NCBI RefSeq assembly: GCF_900105385.1
Contig: NZ_LT629772.1
Location: 6,668,915 to 6,732,914, forward strand
DNA: 64,000 nucleotides
From: Microlunatus soli
GTDB taxonomy: Bacteria; Actinomycetota; Actinomycetes; Propionibacteriales; Propionibacteriaceae
Direction: 5' to 3'
How positions within the stretch are numbered: the stretch's first letter is position 1; every line of letters begins with the position of its first letter. The notes beneath the pieces are model-generated. The model saw nothing but the letters and a program-made list of their open reading frames with translations, searched no databases and was not told where the DNA came from. The position numbers were made by a program, and so were the translations under genes. This document shows, one piece after another, positions 1 through 8,111 of this stretch.

Positions 1-321
1 GTCCAGGACGCCGACGTTGACCGTCTCGTCGATCTCCGAGGACAGCGTCCGGGCGGCCCGGTCGGCGATCACCCGGAGATCGAGCTGATCACCGAAGGAG
101 TTGCCCAGCCGGAAGACCTTCACACCCAGCCGGTAGCGGCCGGTCGCCGGATCGAGCCGGAGGTAGTCGCGATCGACCAGCGTGGCCAACAGTTCGTGGA
201 CCGAGGACCGCGGGATCCCTGTGACAGCGACGATCTCGGCCTTCGTCATCCCTTCGTGCCGTTCCAGGAACAGCTCCAGGATGTCCAGACTGCGCAGAAC
301 GGCCGGCGTCAGCCTCGCCAT
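1..321 (-). CDS. IclR-family transcriptional regulator (3' end beyond window)
   Basis: This is the N-terminal 107 codons of a regulator whose 3' part lies outside the window. The translation begins MARLTPAVLRSLDILELFL and contains a winged helix-turn-helix (about residues 8-60, with MTKAEIVAVTGIPRSSVHEL as the HTH core) and the start of the effector domain (YRLGVKVFRLGNSF). That order is typical of the IclR family, which binds small carbon compounds through the C-terminal domain and usually represses adjacent uptake or catabolic genes. It lies downstream of, and in the same direction as, the sugar-binding lipoprotein gene (396-1856), 74 nt away, so it may control that transporter. The ATG at 321 is the only sensible start. 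Confidence 0.85.
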   Translation of the reverse strand, partial: MARLTPAVLRSLDILELFLERHEGMTKAEIVAVTGIPRSSVHELLATLVDRDYLRLDPATGRYRLGVKVFRLGNSFGDQLDLRVIADRAARTLSSEIDETVNVGVLD

Positions 322-395
322 CGACCCACCTACCTCGCTCCGATCGGGATGGGGCCAGGTTAGCGAGGGTTGGTGCCGGCTCGCCGGTCGCCGGG

Positions 396-1856
396 TCAGC
401 GGCTGGTGTAGTCCTGACCGCGGACCCAGTCCGGGAACGCCCAGGCGTCCGTGCCGACCTTGCTGCCGGCCGCCTTGATCGCGGCCTCTCGGGATCGTTC
501 GGAATCGTCGCTGAGCTTCTTCAGGGCCGCCGGCAGATCGGTCACGTCGCCGGAGAACGCGCCCTGGACGATGGCCCCGAGGTCGGGCTTGACGTCTTTG
601 GCCTTGGCATCGACTCGGGCCACCTCGGGGTTCCGGGCGACCGCCGACGGCGCCAGCTTGCCGAACTGCTCGTACCACGCGCAGCACTGTTTGAACGTCG
701 GGTGGGCGTCGGAGTCCGGCACCACCGACAGATCGATCGGACCGCCATCCATCGCCTCGGCCTGACCGATCCGGAACTCCTCCGAGGTGAACTGGGCCAG
801 CAACGTGCTGCACTCCTCGACGTACGGCGAGTCGGCCGAGATCCAGAGATCACCACCGAGCGGGCCGTTGGTGACGACCGGGTCGTCGCCTTCGGCGGTC
901 GGCAGTTGGGTGACCGCGAGCTTGTCCACGAAGGCGGCGTAGTCGGTCTTCACCACACCGGCATTGAACGGTCCGTCGACGAACCAGACGGCATCACCGG
1001 CGACCCAGCGAGCCCTGCCCTTGCGGGCGTCGAGCTGGGAGCTGGCCGGCAGCAGCAGTTTGTCCTTCTGGAAGGACAACAGGAAGTCCAGGGCATCCAG
1101 GTAGGCCTGGTGGTGGTAGTTGTACGCGCCGGTGGCGTACTCCATCCCGGCACCGCCGGGGAAGCCCGCGTTCTGCGCGAGATCATGGACGAAGTTGGCC
1201 ATCCGTGGCAGGAAGGCCAGGTTGAGCAGCAGCCCCGGAGTGCCGGTCTTCTGCTGTGCTCTGCGGACCTTGGCCCGGAAGTCGTCGAAGCTCTGCGGGC
1301 CGTCGTCGACGTCGATATCGGCCTTGTCCAGCAGGGATCTGTTGCCCCACGGCAAGGTGACATACATCCGGAAGGTGCCGAGCGGGAACGAGTAGAGCTT
1401 GCCGTCGAAACGGTGCAGTCCCTCCACGATCGTCCCAGCCGGCAGATTCTTCACGATCGCGTCGGGGTCGGCCAGCGGCTGGAACCAACCGCCCTCCTGC
1501 AAAGCGATGGCTGCGGTCTGCAGACCGGCCAGGGTGAAGACGTCCGGCATCTGCTTGCTCTGCTTGGCCAGTTGCAGCGCCCGACCCTGCTCGTTGGGGT
1601 TGTAGACGGTGTAGTCGACCTTCGGCCCACCGTCGGCATGGAATTTGCTGAAGAAGGAGCGCTCCAGCTTTTCCTTCGGCAGGAACTGGTCCCACCAGGT
1701 GATGGTGCCGCTCTTGGCCTTGGTCTGGGTCGTCCCCGGCGCACCCTCCGGGGAGCATCCGGTCACCAGGCCGGTTGCCGCGGCTGCCAGCGTGCCGGTG
1801 CCGGCGAGCAGCCGTCGCCGGGACAGCGAATGGGACAACGACGGAGGATGAGACAT
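396..1856 (-). CDS. Extracellular solute-binding lipoprotein, sugar ABC type
   Basis: The product is a 486-aa substrate-binding protein of the carbohydrate ABC importer class (SBP_bac_1/MalE-like), which would capture a sugar outside the membrane and pass it to permeases. The N-terminus has a twin-arginine type signal (SRRRLLAGTGTLAAAATG) ending in a lipobox-like GLVTGC, so it is probably Tat-exported and lipid-anchored at that Cys. The mature part begins with the usual GTITWWDQF strand and keeps typical hinge motifs (PDVFTLAGLQ, DGKLYSFPLG). No permease or ATPase lies on the window side, so partners must lie beyond position 1 or elsewhere. Two direct repeats upstream (1903-1937) may be its operator. 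The exact substrate cannot be read from the sequence. Confidence 0.85.
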   Translation of the reverse strand: MSHPPSLSHSLSRRRLLAGTGTLAAAATGLVTGCSPEGAPGTTQTKAKSGTITWWDQFLPKEKLERSFFSKFHADGGPKVDYTVYNPNEQGRALQLAKQSKQMPDVFTLAGLQTAAIALQEGGWFQPLADPDAIVKNLPAGTIVEGLHRFDGKLYSFPLGTFRMYVTLPWGNRSLLDKADIDVDDGPQSFDDFRAKVRRAQQKTGTPGLLLNLAFLPRMANFVHDLAQNAGFPGGAGMEYATGAYNYHHQAYLDALDFLLSFQKDKLLLPASSQLDARKGRARWVAGDAVWFVDGPFNAGVVKTDYAAFVDKLAVTQLPTAEGDDPVVTNGPLGGDLWISADSPYVEECSTLLAQFTSEEFRIGQAEAMDGGPIDLSVVPDSDAHPTFKQCCAWYEQFGKLAPSAVARNPEVARVDAKAKDVKPDLGAIVQGAFSGDVTDLPAALKKLSDDSERSREAAIKAAGSKVGTDAWAFPDWVRGQDYTSR

Positions 1857-1899
1857 CAGCGCTCCCCTTGCTGGACAAGACGGTCGCAGCCAGGATGGT

Positions 1900-1937
1900 C
1901 TGCCACGTTGAAGATGATTTCTACCACGTTGTAGATC
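1900..1937 (-). promoter_or_regulatory. Tandem operator-like repeats upstream of the sugar-binding protein gene
   Basis: Two copies of CCACGTTG(A/T)AGAT start at 1903 and 1924, 21 bp apart (two helical turns). On the coding strand they read TACAACGTGGTAG and TTCAACGTGGCAG. The first is an imperfect palindrome (CTAC-AACGTG-GTAG). A related element (TTACAACGTTGAAA on the minus strand, 14328-14340 region) precedes the other sugar-binding gene. They are probably the binding site of a LacI/IclR-like sugar regulator. Confidence 0.45.
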
Positions 1938-2001
1938 ACTTCGACAGACCCGTACCGATCGGCCGGCGGACCGCTCGCCGCCCGGCGGCTACGATCCCGA
2001 T

Positions 2002-2682
2002 GTGGTAACCGGAACGTCGCTGGACATGATGATCCGCGTGATCGACCTGGTCGGCGTGCTGGCCAACGCCGTGCTGGGCGGCATCGTCGCGCGCCGGGAG
2101 CGGCTCGACCCGGTCGGCTTCGTCACGCTGGCGATCCTGTCCGGACTGGGTGGCGGCATCATCCGCGACGTGCTGATCCAGCACGGCACCCCGGTGGCGT
2201 TGACCGACTACAGCTACATCGTGACCGCCGTGGTCGGCGCCGGGATCGCCTATCTACTGCGGATCGAGGGGCGACTCTGGAACCGGATCTTTCCGATCGC
2301 CGATGCGATCGCGCTGGGCTGTTGGGCCGTGGTCGGCGCCCAGAAGGCCTTGGCCGCGGGACTCGGCTGGCTCCCCGCGATCCTACTCGGCGGCATCACC
2401 GCCGTCGGTGGCGGCACCGTACGCGATGTCGTGTTGCGTCGGGTGCCGGTGATCTTCAGCGCCGACAGCACCCTGTACGCGACCTCTGCGGTCGTCGCTG
2501 GATCGGCGATGGTGATCTTCCACGAGCTCGGACTGCCGACGGTCGGGGTGATCGTCGGCATGGTGCTCGGTGCCGGACTCACCATGCTCGCCCGGCACCT
2601 GAACTGGCGACTTCCGCACTCCACCGGCTGGCGACCACGGCGATTCGGCGGCCCCGGCGGTGCACCGCCGACCGAACCCTGA
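2002..2682 (+). CDS. TRIC/UPF0126-family membrane protein
   Basis: A 226-aa polytopic inner-membrane protein of the UPF0126 family (YicG/YadS; the bacterial relatives of trimeric intracellular cation channels). Two homologous halves of three hydrophobic segments each carry the hallmark glycine-rich motif followed by Arg-Asp: GLGGGIIRDVLI (about residues 50-61) and VGGGTVRDVVLRR (about 134-146). The family is thought to form cation-permeable trimers; the physiological role in bacteria is not settled. The GTG at 2002 is preceded by a -10-like TACGAT (1990-1995) only 6 nt away, so the mRNA is probably leaderless; the ATG at 2026 is the alternative start. It is divergent from the sugar-binding gene and convergent with the MarR gene. 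Confidence 0.85.
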   Translation: MVTGTSLDMMIRVIDLVGVLANAVLGGIVARRERLDPVGFVTLAILSGLGGGIIRDVLIQHGTPVALTDYSYIVTAVVGAGIAYLLRIEGRLWNRIFPIADAIALGCWAVVGAQKALAAGLGWLPAILLGGITAVGGGTVRDVVLRRVPVIFSADSTLYATSAVVAGSAMVIFHELGLPTVGVIVGMVLGAGLTMLARHLNWRLPHSTGWRPRRFGGPGGAPPTEP

Positions 2683-2712
2683 TCGGGCGCCACGATCCGG
2701 ACAGCGGCCGGG

Positions 2713-3177
2713 TCAGGACGATCGGCGCGGCGCGCTGATCGGGTAGGTCTGCTGGGCGGCCAGCACCCGCTCCAGGCCGACCGCGATCGCCTTCTGCTGT
2801 TCGGCGGTCAGTTGTCCGGTGAACCGGCGCCTGATCTCGGCGACGTAGGTGGGCTCGGCCTCGGTCAGCTTGCGCCGCCCGCGCGGCGTGATGGTCGCCA
2901 GCGACGACCGTCGATCGGCGGGATTCGGGGTCCGGCGGACCAGTCCGGCTCGGCTCAGCTCGTCCACCACCCGGCTGACCCGTGATCGACTGACCACCGC
3001 GGACCGGCCGAGTTCGGTCATCGTCAACCGCCCTTCGGGATCCGCATTCAGCTCCAGCAGGACGTCGTACCAGGTCAACGGGATGCCGTGCTCGGCCAAC
3101 AGCACCTGGTCGAGCTGCGGCACCAGCGTCGCATGCACGCGCAGCAGGGACGCCCAGGCCCGCGTCGGATCCTTCAC
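2713..3177 (-). CDS. MarR-family transcriptional regulator
   Basis: A 154-aa winged-helix repressor. The wHTH (about residues 50-100) includes MTELGRSAVVSRSRVSRVVD as the HTH and PADRRSSLATITPRGRRKL as the wing, a standard MarR signature; the flanking helices form the dimer interface. It is transcribed divergently from an FMN-dependent azoreductase gene, with 84 bp between the starts that holds two copies of GTGCGCACGCAC. The obvious model is that MarR represses itself and the reductase until a quinone, azo or phenolic ligand is bound. The GTG start at 3177 has a TATCGT -10 box (3185-3190, minus strand) 7 nt upstream, so a leaderless transcript is likely. Confidence 0.88.
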   Translation of the reverse strand: MKDPTRAWASLLRVHATLVPQLDQVLLAEHGIPLTWYDVLLELNADPEGRLTMTELGRSAVVSRSRVSRVVDELSRAGLVRRTPNPADRRSSLATITPRGRRKLTEAEPTYVAEIRRRFTGQLTAEQQKAIAVGLERVLAAQQTYPISAPRRSS

Positions 3178-3203
3178 CGGAGCAACGATACCCAGGAATA
3201 TTT

Positions 3204-3239
3204 ACGTGCGCACGCACGTTCTTGTGTGCGCACGCACAT
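3204..3239. promoter_or_regulatory. Probable MarR operator pair
   Basis: The MarR-azoreductase intergenic region contains ACGTGCGCACGCACGT (3204-3219) and GTGTGCGCACGCACAT (3224-3239), two copies of the core GTGCGCACGCAC 20 bp apart, each containing the palindrome GTGCGCAC. Location between divergent genes and the two-turn spacing support binding of two repressor dimers on one DNA face. Confidence 0.65.
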
Positions 3240-3261
3240 ACATTGATCGGAAAGGATCACC

Positions 3262-3894
3262 ATGTCCCTGCTGCACATCTCCGCCTCTCCGCGCGGTAGC
3301 CACTCCGAATCCCTGGCGCTGGCTGACGAGTTCGTCGCCGGGTATCGCCATGCCCAACCCGAGCACACCGTCGACACCCTCGACCTCTGGGACGGCACGC
3401 TTCCCGCCTTCGGCCCGGACGCCGCCGCGGCCAAGATGGCCGTGTTCGCGGGTCAGCAACCACAGGGAGCGGCAGCGACCGCCTGGCAGGCGGCCATCGA
3501 CCTGTTCGAACGGTTCGACAGCTTCGACCACTACCTGTTCAGTGTCCCGATGTGGAACCACGGGCTGCCCTACGTCCTCAAGCAGTTCATCGACGTGGTC
3601 AGCCAACCCGGACGCTTGTTCGGATTCGACCCGGCGGCCGGCTACTCGCCACTGATGCACGGCAAGCGGACGGCGGTGATCTCCACCAGTGCGGTGTACG
3701 GGACGGGTCGGCCGGCCGCCTTCGGCACCGACTTCCAGCTCCCCTACCTGCGCGACTGGTTCCGGTTCGCCGGACTCGGCGACCCGATCGAGATCGAGTT
3801 CCGTCCCAACCTGGTCACCGTCGATGCCGACGATCAGCGCACCGCGGCACTGACCCGCGCTCACACCGCGGGGGCAGAACTCGCTCGCTGCTGA
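3262..3894 (+). CDS. azoR: FMN-dependent NADH-azoreductase / flavodoxin-fold quinone reductase
   Basis: A 210-aa flavodoxin-like fold oxidoreductase. MSLLHISASPRGSHSESL at the N-terminus is the FMN phosphate-binding loop (SxSPRxxxS), PMWNHGLPYVLKQFID (about residues 95-110) is the conserved FMN-contact motif of AzoR/NQO-like enzymes, and the length is normal for AzoR (about 200 aa). It would reduce quinones, azo dyes or nitro compounds with NAD(P)H in the cytoplasm, probably as a detoxification enzyme. A good Shine-Dalgarno (GGAAAGGA, 3249-3256) supports the ATG at 3262. It is divergent from the MarR gene that probably represses it. Confidence 0.88.
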   Translation: MSLLHISASPRGSHSESLALADEFVAGYRHAQPEHTVDTLDLWDGTLPAFGPDAAAAKMAVFAGQQPQGAAATAWQAAIDLFERFDSFDHYLFSVPMWNHGLPYVLKQFIDVVSQPGRLFGFDPAAGYSPLMHGKRTAVISTSAVYGTGRPAAFGTDFQLPYLRDWFRFAGLGDPIEIEFRPNLVTVDADDQRTAALTRAHTAGAELARC

Positions 3895-3912
3895 CCCGCA
3901 CGGATCCGGCGA

Positions 3913-3941
3913 CCGACGGGGGCAGGATCAACTCCCGTCGG
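3913..3941. terminator. Hairpin between convergent azoreductase and TetR genes
   Basis: CCGACGGG (3913-3920) pairs with CCCGTCGG (3934-3941) around a 13-nt loop. The second arm overlaps the last codons of the TetR gene. There is no clear T-tract, so it could be a weak bidirectional terminator. Confidence 0.35.
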
Positions 3942-4473
3942 CCGTCAGGTCGGCACTGCGCGGCGCACTGTCCGGATCGGTGATCAACTGCAGCGCGACG
4001 CCGATCAGAAGTCCGTAGTAGCGCGAACCGACGGCGCGGATCTGCTCGGCCGACGCACTGGCCTCGTCCAGGCCTGCGAACGCGTGGGCCAACGCCCGGC
4101 GGGCGGCTGCGCCACGCTCGGCCAGCCCGGCCCGGATCGCCTCGTCATGCTGGGCCAGTGCGACGGCCTCGAAGTTGAGATACCACAGCCCGGTGTTGGC
4201 CCGGATGGACTCGATCACCCGCGCCCATCGGCGCTCGGGATCGGTCCCCGGCGGTTCGGCCGCCAGCGCACCGAAGAGCAGGTCGCCCCATTCGCTGTTC
4301 AACTCGAACAGCACGCTGTTCAGCAATTCGTCCTTGGAACCGAAGTGATAGTTGATCGAGGCCTGGTTCGTCCCGCTCTCCGCCACCAGGTCGCGCACTG
4401 TCGTGCCGGCGTACCCGTCGCGCAGCAGGCAGGTCCGCGCCGCCGACATCAAACGCGATCTCGTCGTTGCCAC
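3928..4473 (-). CDS. TetR-family transcriptional regulator
   Basis: A 181-aa repressor with the N-terminal TetR HTH (about residues 5-50): SAARTCLLRDGYAGTTVRDL followed by GTNQASINYHFGSKDEL, the family signature. The C-terminal two thirds is the variable ligand-binding domain, so the inducer cannot be read. It is divergent from an ABC exporter pair (4526-6654) with 52 bp between the starts, so it very probably controls that exporter. GTG start at 4473; a minus-strand TAGTCT box (4480-4485) sits 6 nt upstream, consistent with a leaderless transcript. Confidence 0.88.
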   Translation of the reverse strand: MATTRSRLMSAARTCLLRDGYAGTTVRDLVAESGTNQASINYHFGSKDELLNSVLFELNSEWGDLLFGALAAEPPGTDPERRWARVIESIRANTGLWYLNFEAVALAQHDEAIRAGLAERGAAARRALAHAFAGLDEASASAEQIRAVGSRYYGLLIGVALQLITDPDSAPRSADLTADGS

Positions 4474-4495
4474 CAGCGCAGACTAGCAGTTGTGT

Positions 4496-4524
4496 TTTAA
4501 ACGCTTGTTTCATACGCTTGTTTA
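4496..4524. promoter_or_regulatory. Probable TetR operator: ACGCTTGTTT direct repeats
   Basis: ACGCTTGTTT occurs at 4501-4510 and 4514-4523, 13 bp apart, within the 52-bp TetR/ABC intergenic region and immediately upstream of the ABC ATPase ATG. A repressor bound here would cover both promoters. Confidence 0.55.
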
Positions 4525-4525
4525 C

Positions 4526-5311
4526 ATGACCGCTTTCCTCCACTCGCCCCGCACCGTCGCGTTGACGGTCCGCGGACTCGAGTGCACCTACGCCGGCAGT
4601 GCCGGCACCGTTCACGCACTGCGCGGCGTCGATCTCGACCTGCCGCACGGCTCGTTCACCGCCATCATGGGACCGTCCGGATCGGGCAAGTCGACCCTGC
4701 TGCACTGTGCCGCCGGACTGCAGCGACCGACCGGCGGACAGATCTTGCTGGGCGACACCAGCATCGCCGGACTCGACGAGTCCGACCTCACCCGACTGCG
4801 CCGGACGCGGCTCGGTTTCGTGTTCCAGTCCTTCAACCTGTTGCCCGCGCTGACGGTGATCGACAACGTCGAACTGCCGCTCCGGCTGGACGGCCGCCGG
4901 GCACAGCGCAGCGAATCGCTGGCGCTCCTCAGCGCCGTCGGTCTGGGCCATCGGGTCCGGCATCGCCCGGCGGAGCTCTCCGGCGGCCAGCAGCAGCGGG
5001 TGGCGATCGCGCGGGCGTTGATCACGCATCCGGAGATCGTCTTCGCCGACGAGCCGACCGGGGCGCTGGACCTGCACAGCGCTCGGGAGGTGATGCAGCT
5101 GTTGCGTCGCCTCGCCGATCAAGGTCAGACCGTGGTGATGGTGACACACGATCCGACCGCCGCGGCCGTCGCCGACAACGTCCTCTTCCTGGCCGACGGA
5201 CGGATCGTCGACCGGCTCGCGGCTCCGACAGCTTCGACCGTCGCCGGTCGGATGGCCGAGCTCGTCGCACTGGCCGACCGCGGCCCGGAGGAACGGGTGG
5301 ACCGATGCTGA
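4526..5311 (+). CDS. ABC transporter ATP-binding protein (MacB/LolD type)
   Basis: A 261-aa ATPase subunit. Walker A is [12 protein letters not shown] (about residues 49-60), the signature motif [15 protein letters not shown] (about 150), Walker B plus catalytic Glu [13 protein letters not shown], and the switch His in [13 protein letters not shown]. The sequence class pairs with FtsX-like permeases in antimicrobial or lipid export, not uptake. I placed the start at the ATG at 4526 ([10 protein letters not shown]); upstream in-frame codons fall in the operator. The stop overlaps the permease ATG by 7 nt (ATGCTGA), so the two subunits are translationally coupled. Controlled most likely by the divergent TetR. 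Confidence 0.9.
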   Translation: MTAFLHSPRTVALTVRGLECTYAGSAGTVHALRGVDLDLPHGSFTAIMGPSGSGKSTLLHCAAGLQRPTGGQILLGDTSIAGLDESDLTRLRRTRLGFVFQSFNLLPALTVIDNVELPLRLDGRRAQRSESLALLSAVGLGHRVRHRPAELSGGQQQRVAIARALITHPEIVFADEPTGALDLHSAREVMQLLRRLADQGQTVVMVTHDPTAAAVADNVLFLADGRIVDRLAAPTASTVAGRMAELVALADRGPEERVDRC

Positions 5312-6654
5312 GCTATTCGGTGTATTCCGGATTCCGCACCCGCGCCGCGGCCGCGGTTCTGCTGGTCGCCACGGTCGGTGCCGGGCTGGTCAGCGCGATG
5401 GCCGGGGTGCTCGCCGCCGGGCTCGCGCCGACCACACGCGAGCAGGACCGGTCCTTCCTGGTCGAGTTTCCGATGATCATGGGCGGTTGGATCCTCGCGA
5501 TCACGGTCTTCGCGGTCGTCTCGACGGTGACCGTCACCCTGCACGGTCGACTTCGGGAGTTGACGAGTCTGCGCCTGACCGGGGCGACGCCGCATCAGCT
5601 GCAGATGATCATCGCCGTACAGATCGGCATCGGCGCGCTGCCGGCCGTCGTCGTCGGGGTGCTGCTCGGGTACCCGCTGGACCGGTTGATCATGGATCGG
5701 ATCGGGGCCACCGGACTGATCGCGGCACCGTCCGGCTTCGCCCCCGGAATCGGACTTCCGGTAGCCGCCGGCGTGCTGGTGCTGATCGCCGCCGTCCTCG
5801 GCGGCTACCTGGGGGCGCGCACGTTCGCCCATCGGCCACTCGTCGGGGCAGTTCCGATCGACGCAGAACCGGCCGCCGCAGGTCAGGTCCCCGGCCACCG
5901 ACGTCGGAACCCTCGCCGGCTGCTGGCGCTGCTCGCGGTGATCATCGGGATGCTCAGCGCGTTGACCACGCTGGCGCTGCGGCCCGATCAGATCTACTCG
6001 ACGGCGACCACCGGACCCGGCTGCGTGTTGATCACCGTCGGGCTCGCCGTGCTCGCTCCCGAGGCACTGGCATTGGCGACTCGACTGGTACGCCTGCTGC
6101 CGCCGAGCCCGACGATCAGCGGGCATCTCGCCCGGGTCAACCTGGCAGCCGCGCCGGCGCGATTCCGGCCGCTGGTCACCTTCCTGACGCTGTTCGTCGG
6201 TATCGCCGTGGGCACCCTGACGATGCAACAGGTCGAGTCCCGTTCCGGCGCCACCGGCAGCATGGGTGCGGTGATGGCGGCGATCAACTATTTCGTCGTC
6301 GTCCTGATCGCGGCCTTCATGGCGATCGCCCTGGTGAACAACCTGACAGCGTCGATCGGTCAGCGCCGGCCCGAGTTCAGCGTCATGGACCTGATCGGTT
6401 CGAGCAGATCGCAGACTCGTGCGATGGTGCTGATCGAGTCGATCATCGCGATCGCCGTCGGCGGACTCAGCGGCCTGATCGCCGGCGTCTGCGCGGTGAT
6501 CCCGTTCGCGATCCTGAAGACCGGGGACGTGGCGTCCGCAGTCTCGCTGCCGGTGATCCTGGCGGTCCTGGTCACCGGTGCGGCGCTGTCTGCCGGCACC
6601 GTCATACTCGCCACCGGAAGATTCACCACTCGCCGGGTGTTGCGCCGATCGTGA
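5305..6654 (+). CDS. FtsX-like ABC transporter permease
   Basis: A 449-aa membrane protein with an N-terminal TM helix, a cluster of TM helices at about residues 50-175, a hydrophilic stretch rich in Arg/Pro (about 190-215), and C-terminal TM groups at about 215-240, 290-340 and 385-445. TVTVTLHGRLRELTSLRLTG and NNLTASIGQRRPEFSVMDLI are the two copies of the cytoplasmic coupling segment (RR-E-...-RLTG/LIG) typical of FtsX/MacB-like permeases. It pairs with the ATPase encoded just upstream to export an unidentified substrate. Its stop codon overlaps the GTG of the following MerR gene (GTGA), tying all three into one transcript. Confidence 0.85.
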   Translation: MLSYSVYSGFRTRAAAAVLLVATVGAGLVSAMAGVLAAGLAPTTREQDRSFLVEFPMIMGGWILAITVFAVVSTVTVTLHGRLRELTSLRLTGATPHQLQMIIAVQIGIGALPAVVVGVLLGYPLDRLIMDRIGATGLIAAPSGFAPGIGLPVAAGVLVLIAAVLGGYLGARTFAHRPLVGAVPIDAEPAAAGQVPGHRRRNPRRLLALLAVIIGMLSALTTLALRPDQIYSTATTGPGCVLITVGLAVLAPEALALATRLVRLLPPSPTISGHLARVNLAAAPARFRPLVTFLTLFVGIAVGTLTMQQVESRSGATGSMGAVMAAINYFVVVLIAAFMAIALVNNLTASIGQRRPEFSVMDLIGSSRSQTRAMVLIESIIAIAVGGLSGLIAGVCAVIPFAILKTGDVASAVSLPVILAVLVTGAALSAGTVILATGRFTTRRVLRRS

Positions 6655-7046
6655 GGATCGGTGAAGCAGCCCGGGCGGCGGGTGTCAGCGCCCGCTCGCT
6701 GCGGTTCTACGAGGACCAGGGGCTGATCGTCCCGGGCCGGTACGGCAACGGCTACCGGGACTTCTGCCAGGTCACGGTGGACCGCGCCCAGGCGATCCGT
6801 ACGCTGCTGGAGTCCGGCGTGCCGACCCGGCTGATCAAGATCATCCTGACCGAGCAGCTCGACGGTGGCGCCGCCGAGCTCGATCTGGACGCGGTGGATC
6901 CGGCCGTCGTTGCGGCCATCCGGGATCACCGGCGCAGGATCGTCGCCCGGATCGCGACGCTCGACGAGCGACGGATCGCGCTGGACCGGTTCCTGGCCGA
7001 ACTCGACGGTCCCAGGCGATCGGCACGTTCGGAGCCCCCGACTTGA
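6651..7046 (+). CDS. MerR-family transcriptional regulator
   Basis: A 131-aa regulator. The N-terminal winged helix begins VRIGEAARAAGVSARSLRFY followed by EDQGLIVPGR, the standard MerR signature, and the C-terminus is a short antiparallel coiled coil (AAIRDHRRRIVARIATLDER). No Cys cluster is present, so it is not a metal sensor of the MerR/CueR type; it resembles drug- or redox-responsive members. GTG start (6651) overlapping the permease TGA. Its probable target is the quinone oxidoreductase gene immediately downstream, whose promoter region carries a TTGACA/TGTCAA dyad overlapping the MerR stop. Confidence 0.85.
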   Translation: MRIGEAARAAGVSARSLRFYEDQGLIVPGRYGNGYRDFCQVTVDRAQAIRTLLESGVPTRLIKIILTEQLDGGAAELDLDAVDPAVVAAIRDHRRRIVARIATLDERRIALDRFLAELDGPRRSARSEPPT

Positions 7047-7075
7047 CCTTGACACCTCTGTCAACGTTCTAGCGT
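7043..7075 (+). promoter_or_regulatory. MerR-type promoter/operator of the quinone oxidoreductase gene
   Basis: TTGACC (7043-7048) and TAGCGT (7070-7075) bracket a dyad TTGACA-CCTC-TGTCAA (7049-7054 / 7059-7064). A dyad inside an over-long spacer (21 bp here) is the arrangement that MerR proteins correct by DNA distortion. The -10 box ends 7 nt before the ATG at 7083, suggesting a leaderless mRNA. Confidence 0.65.
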
Positions 7076-7082
7076 TCGCGGC

Positions 7083-8099
7083 ATGACCGATGATCAAGGT
7101 CCGCAGCGCGCCGGTCCGCGGATGCGCGCACTCGTCCAACACTCCGACCGCGGGCCGTCGGACCTGATCCTGCACGAAGATCAACAGCGACCTCGACCGG
7201 GTCCGGATGACTACCTGGTCCGGGTCGAGGCGGCGGGTGTCAACTTCGCCGACACGATGCAGACCCGTGGCAGCTACGGCGGCGGGCCGCGACCGCCCTA
7301 CCCGGCCGGCTTCGAGGCCGTCGGAGAGATCGTGGCCGTCGGTAGCCGGGTCGCCGGCCCGTTGCCGACGGGTACCCGGATCGTCGGGACCGGCCCGGGC
7401 GCGTTCGCGCAGTTCCTGGCGATGCCGGCGGCCGGCGTCCTGCCGATCCCTGACAACTGGACCAGCGCCGCCGCACTCGGCATGGTGCTGAACTGGGGAA
7501 CGGCGCTGGCGGCGCTGCGGCCGATGGGCATGATCACTCCGGGTGACACCGTGCTGATCCATGCCGCGGCGGGTGGCGTCGGGCAGCCCGCCGTCCGACT
7601 GGCCCGACACTTCGGCGCCCGGGTGATCGCCACCGCCTCGGTGAGCAAGCATCCGGCCGTTCGAGCGGCCGGCGCCGACGACGTCCTCGATCGCGATCAC
7701 CCGGATCTGGCGGCGGAGATCCTGCGGCGAACCGATGGTGTCGATCTGGTGCTGGACTCGGTGGGCCGGACGAGCGTCCCGGTGAGCCTGGGGGTGGCCC
7801 GGCCGTACACCGGGCGGGTGATCGTCTTCGGGACCGCCTCCGGGCCGGCAGCGGTGTCGATGGAGAAGATGATCTTCGAACACCCGGTGCAGTTGAAGGG
7901 CCTGCACATCGGCAGTCTCGCCACGTCTGCACCGGCGCTCTACCGCAACGTGCTGGCCGAACTGACCGATTTGATCAGGCTCGGCGTCTACCCGCCCGGC
8001 CGTCCCGAGATCCATCCCCTGGCGGACGGACCGCGGGTCCTCGCAGATCTCGAGGCCGGCCGGACGACGGGCAAGCAGGCGCTGGACCCCTGGCGATGA
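7083..8099 (+). CDS. NADPH:quinone oxidoreductase, zinc-free MDR family
   Basis: A 338-aa medium-chain dehydrogenase/reductase. Early residues VRVEAAGVNFADTMQTRGSY and the P(A)GFEAVGEI motif are those of QOR-type enzymes, and the nucleotide-binding loop is AAAGGVGQPAVRLA (about residues 160-173). The Cys/His/Asp zinc ligands of alcohol dehydrogenases are absent, so this is a zinc-independent quinone or enal reductase using NADPH in the cytoplasm. Position behind a MerR gene and a MerR-type promoter suggests induction by electrophiles or quinones. Length is normal for the family. Confidence 0.85.
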   Translation: MTDDQGPQRAGPRMRALVQHSDRGPSDLILHEDQQRPRPGPDDYLVRVEAAGVNFADTMQTRGSYGGGPRPPYPAGFEAVGEIVAVGSRVAGPLPTGTRIVGTGPGAFAQFLAMPAAGVLPIPDNWTSAAALGMVLNWGTALAALRPMGMITPGDTVLIHAAAGGVGQPAVRLARHFGARVIATASVSKHPAVRAAGADDVLDRDHPDLAAEILRRTDGVDLVLDSVGRTSVPVSLGVARPYTGRVIVFGTASGPAAVSMEKMIFEHPVQLKGLHIGSLATSAPALYRNVLAELTDLIRLGVYPPGRPEIHPLADGPRVLADLEAGRTTGKQALDPWR

Positions 8100-8111
8100 T
8101 GGCCCTGCTGA

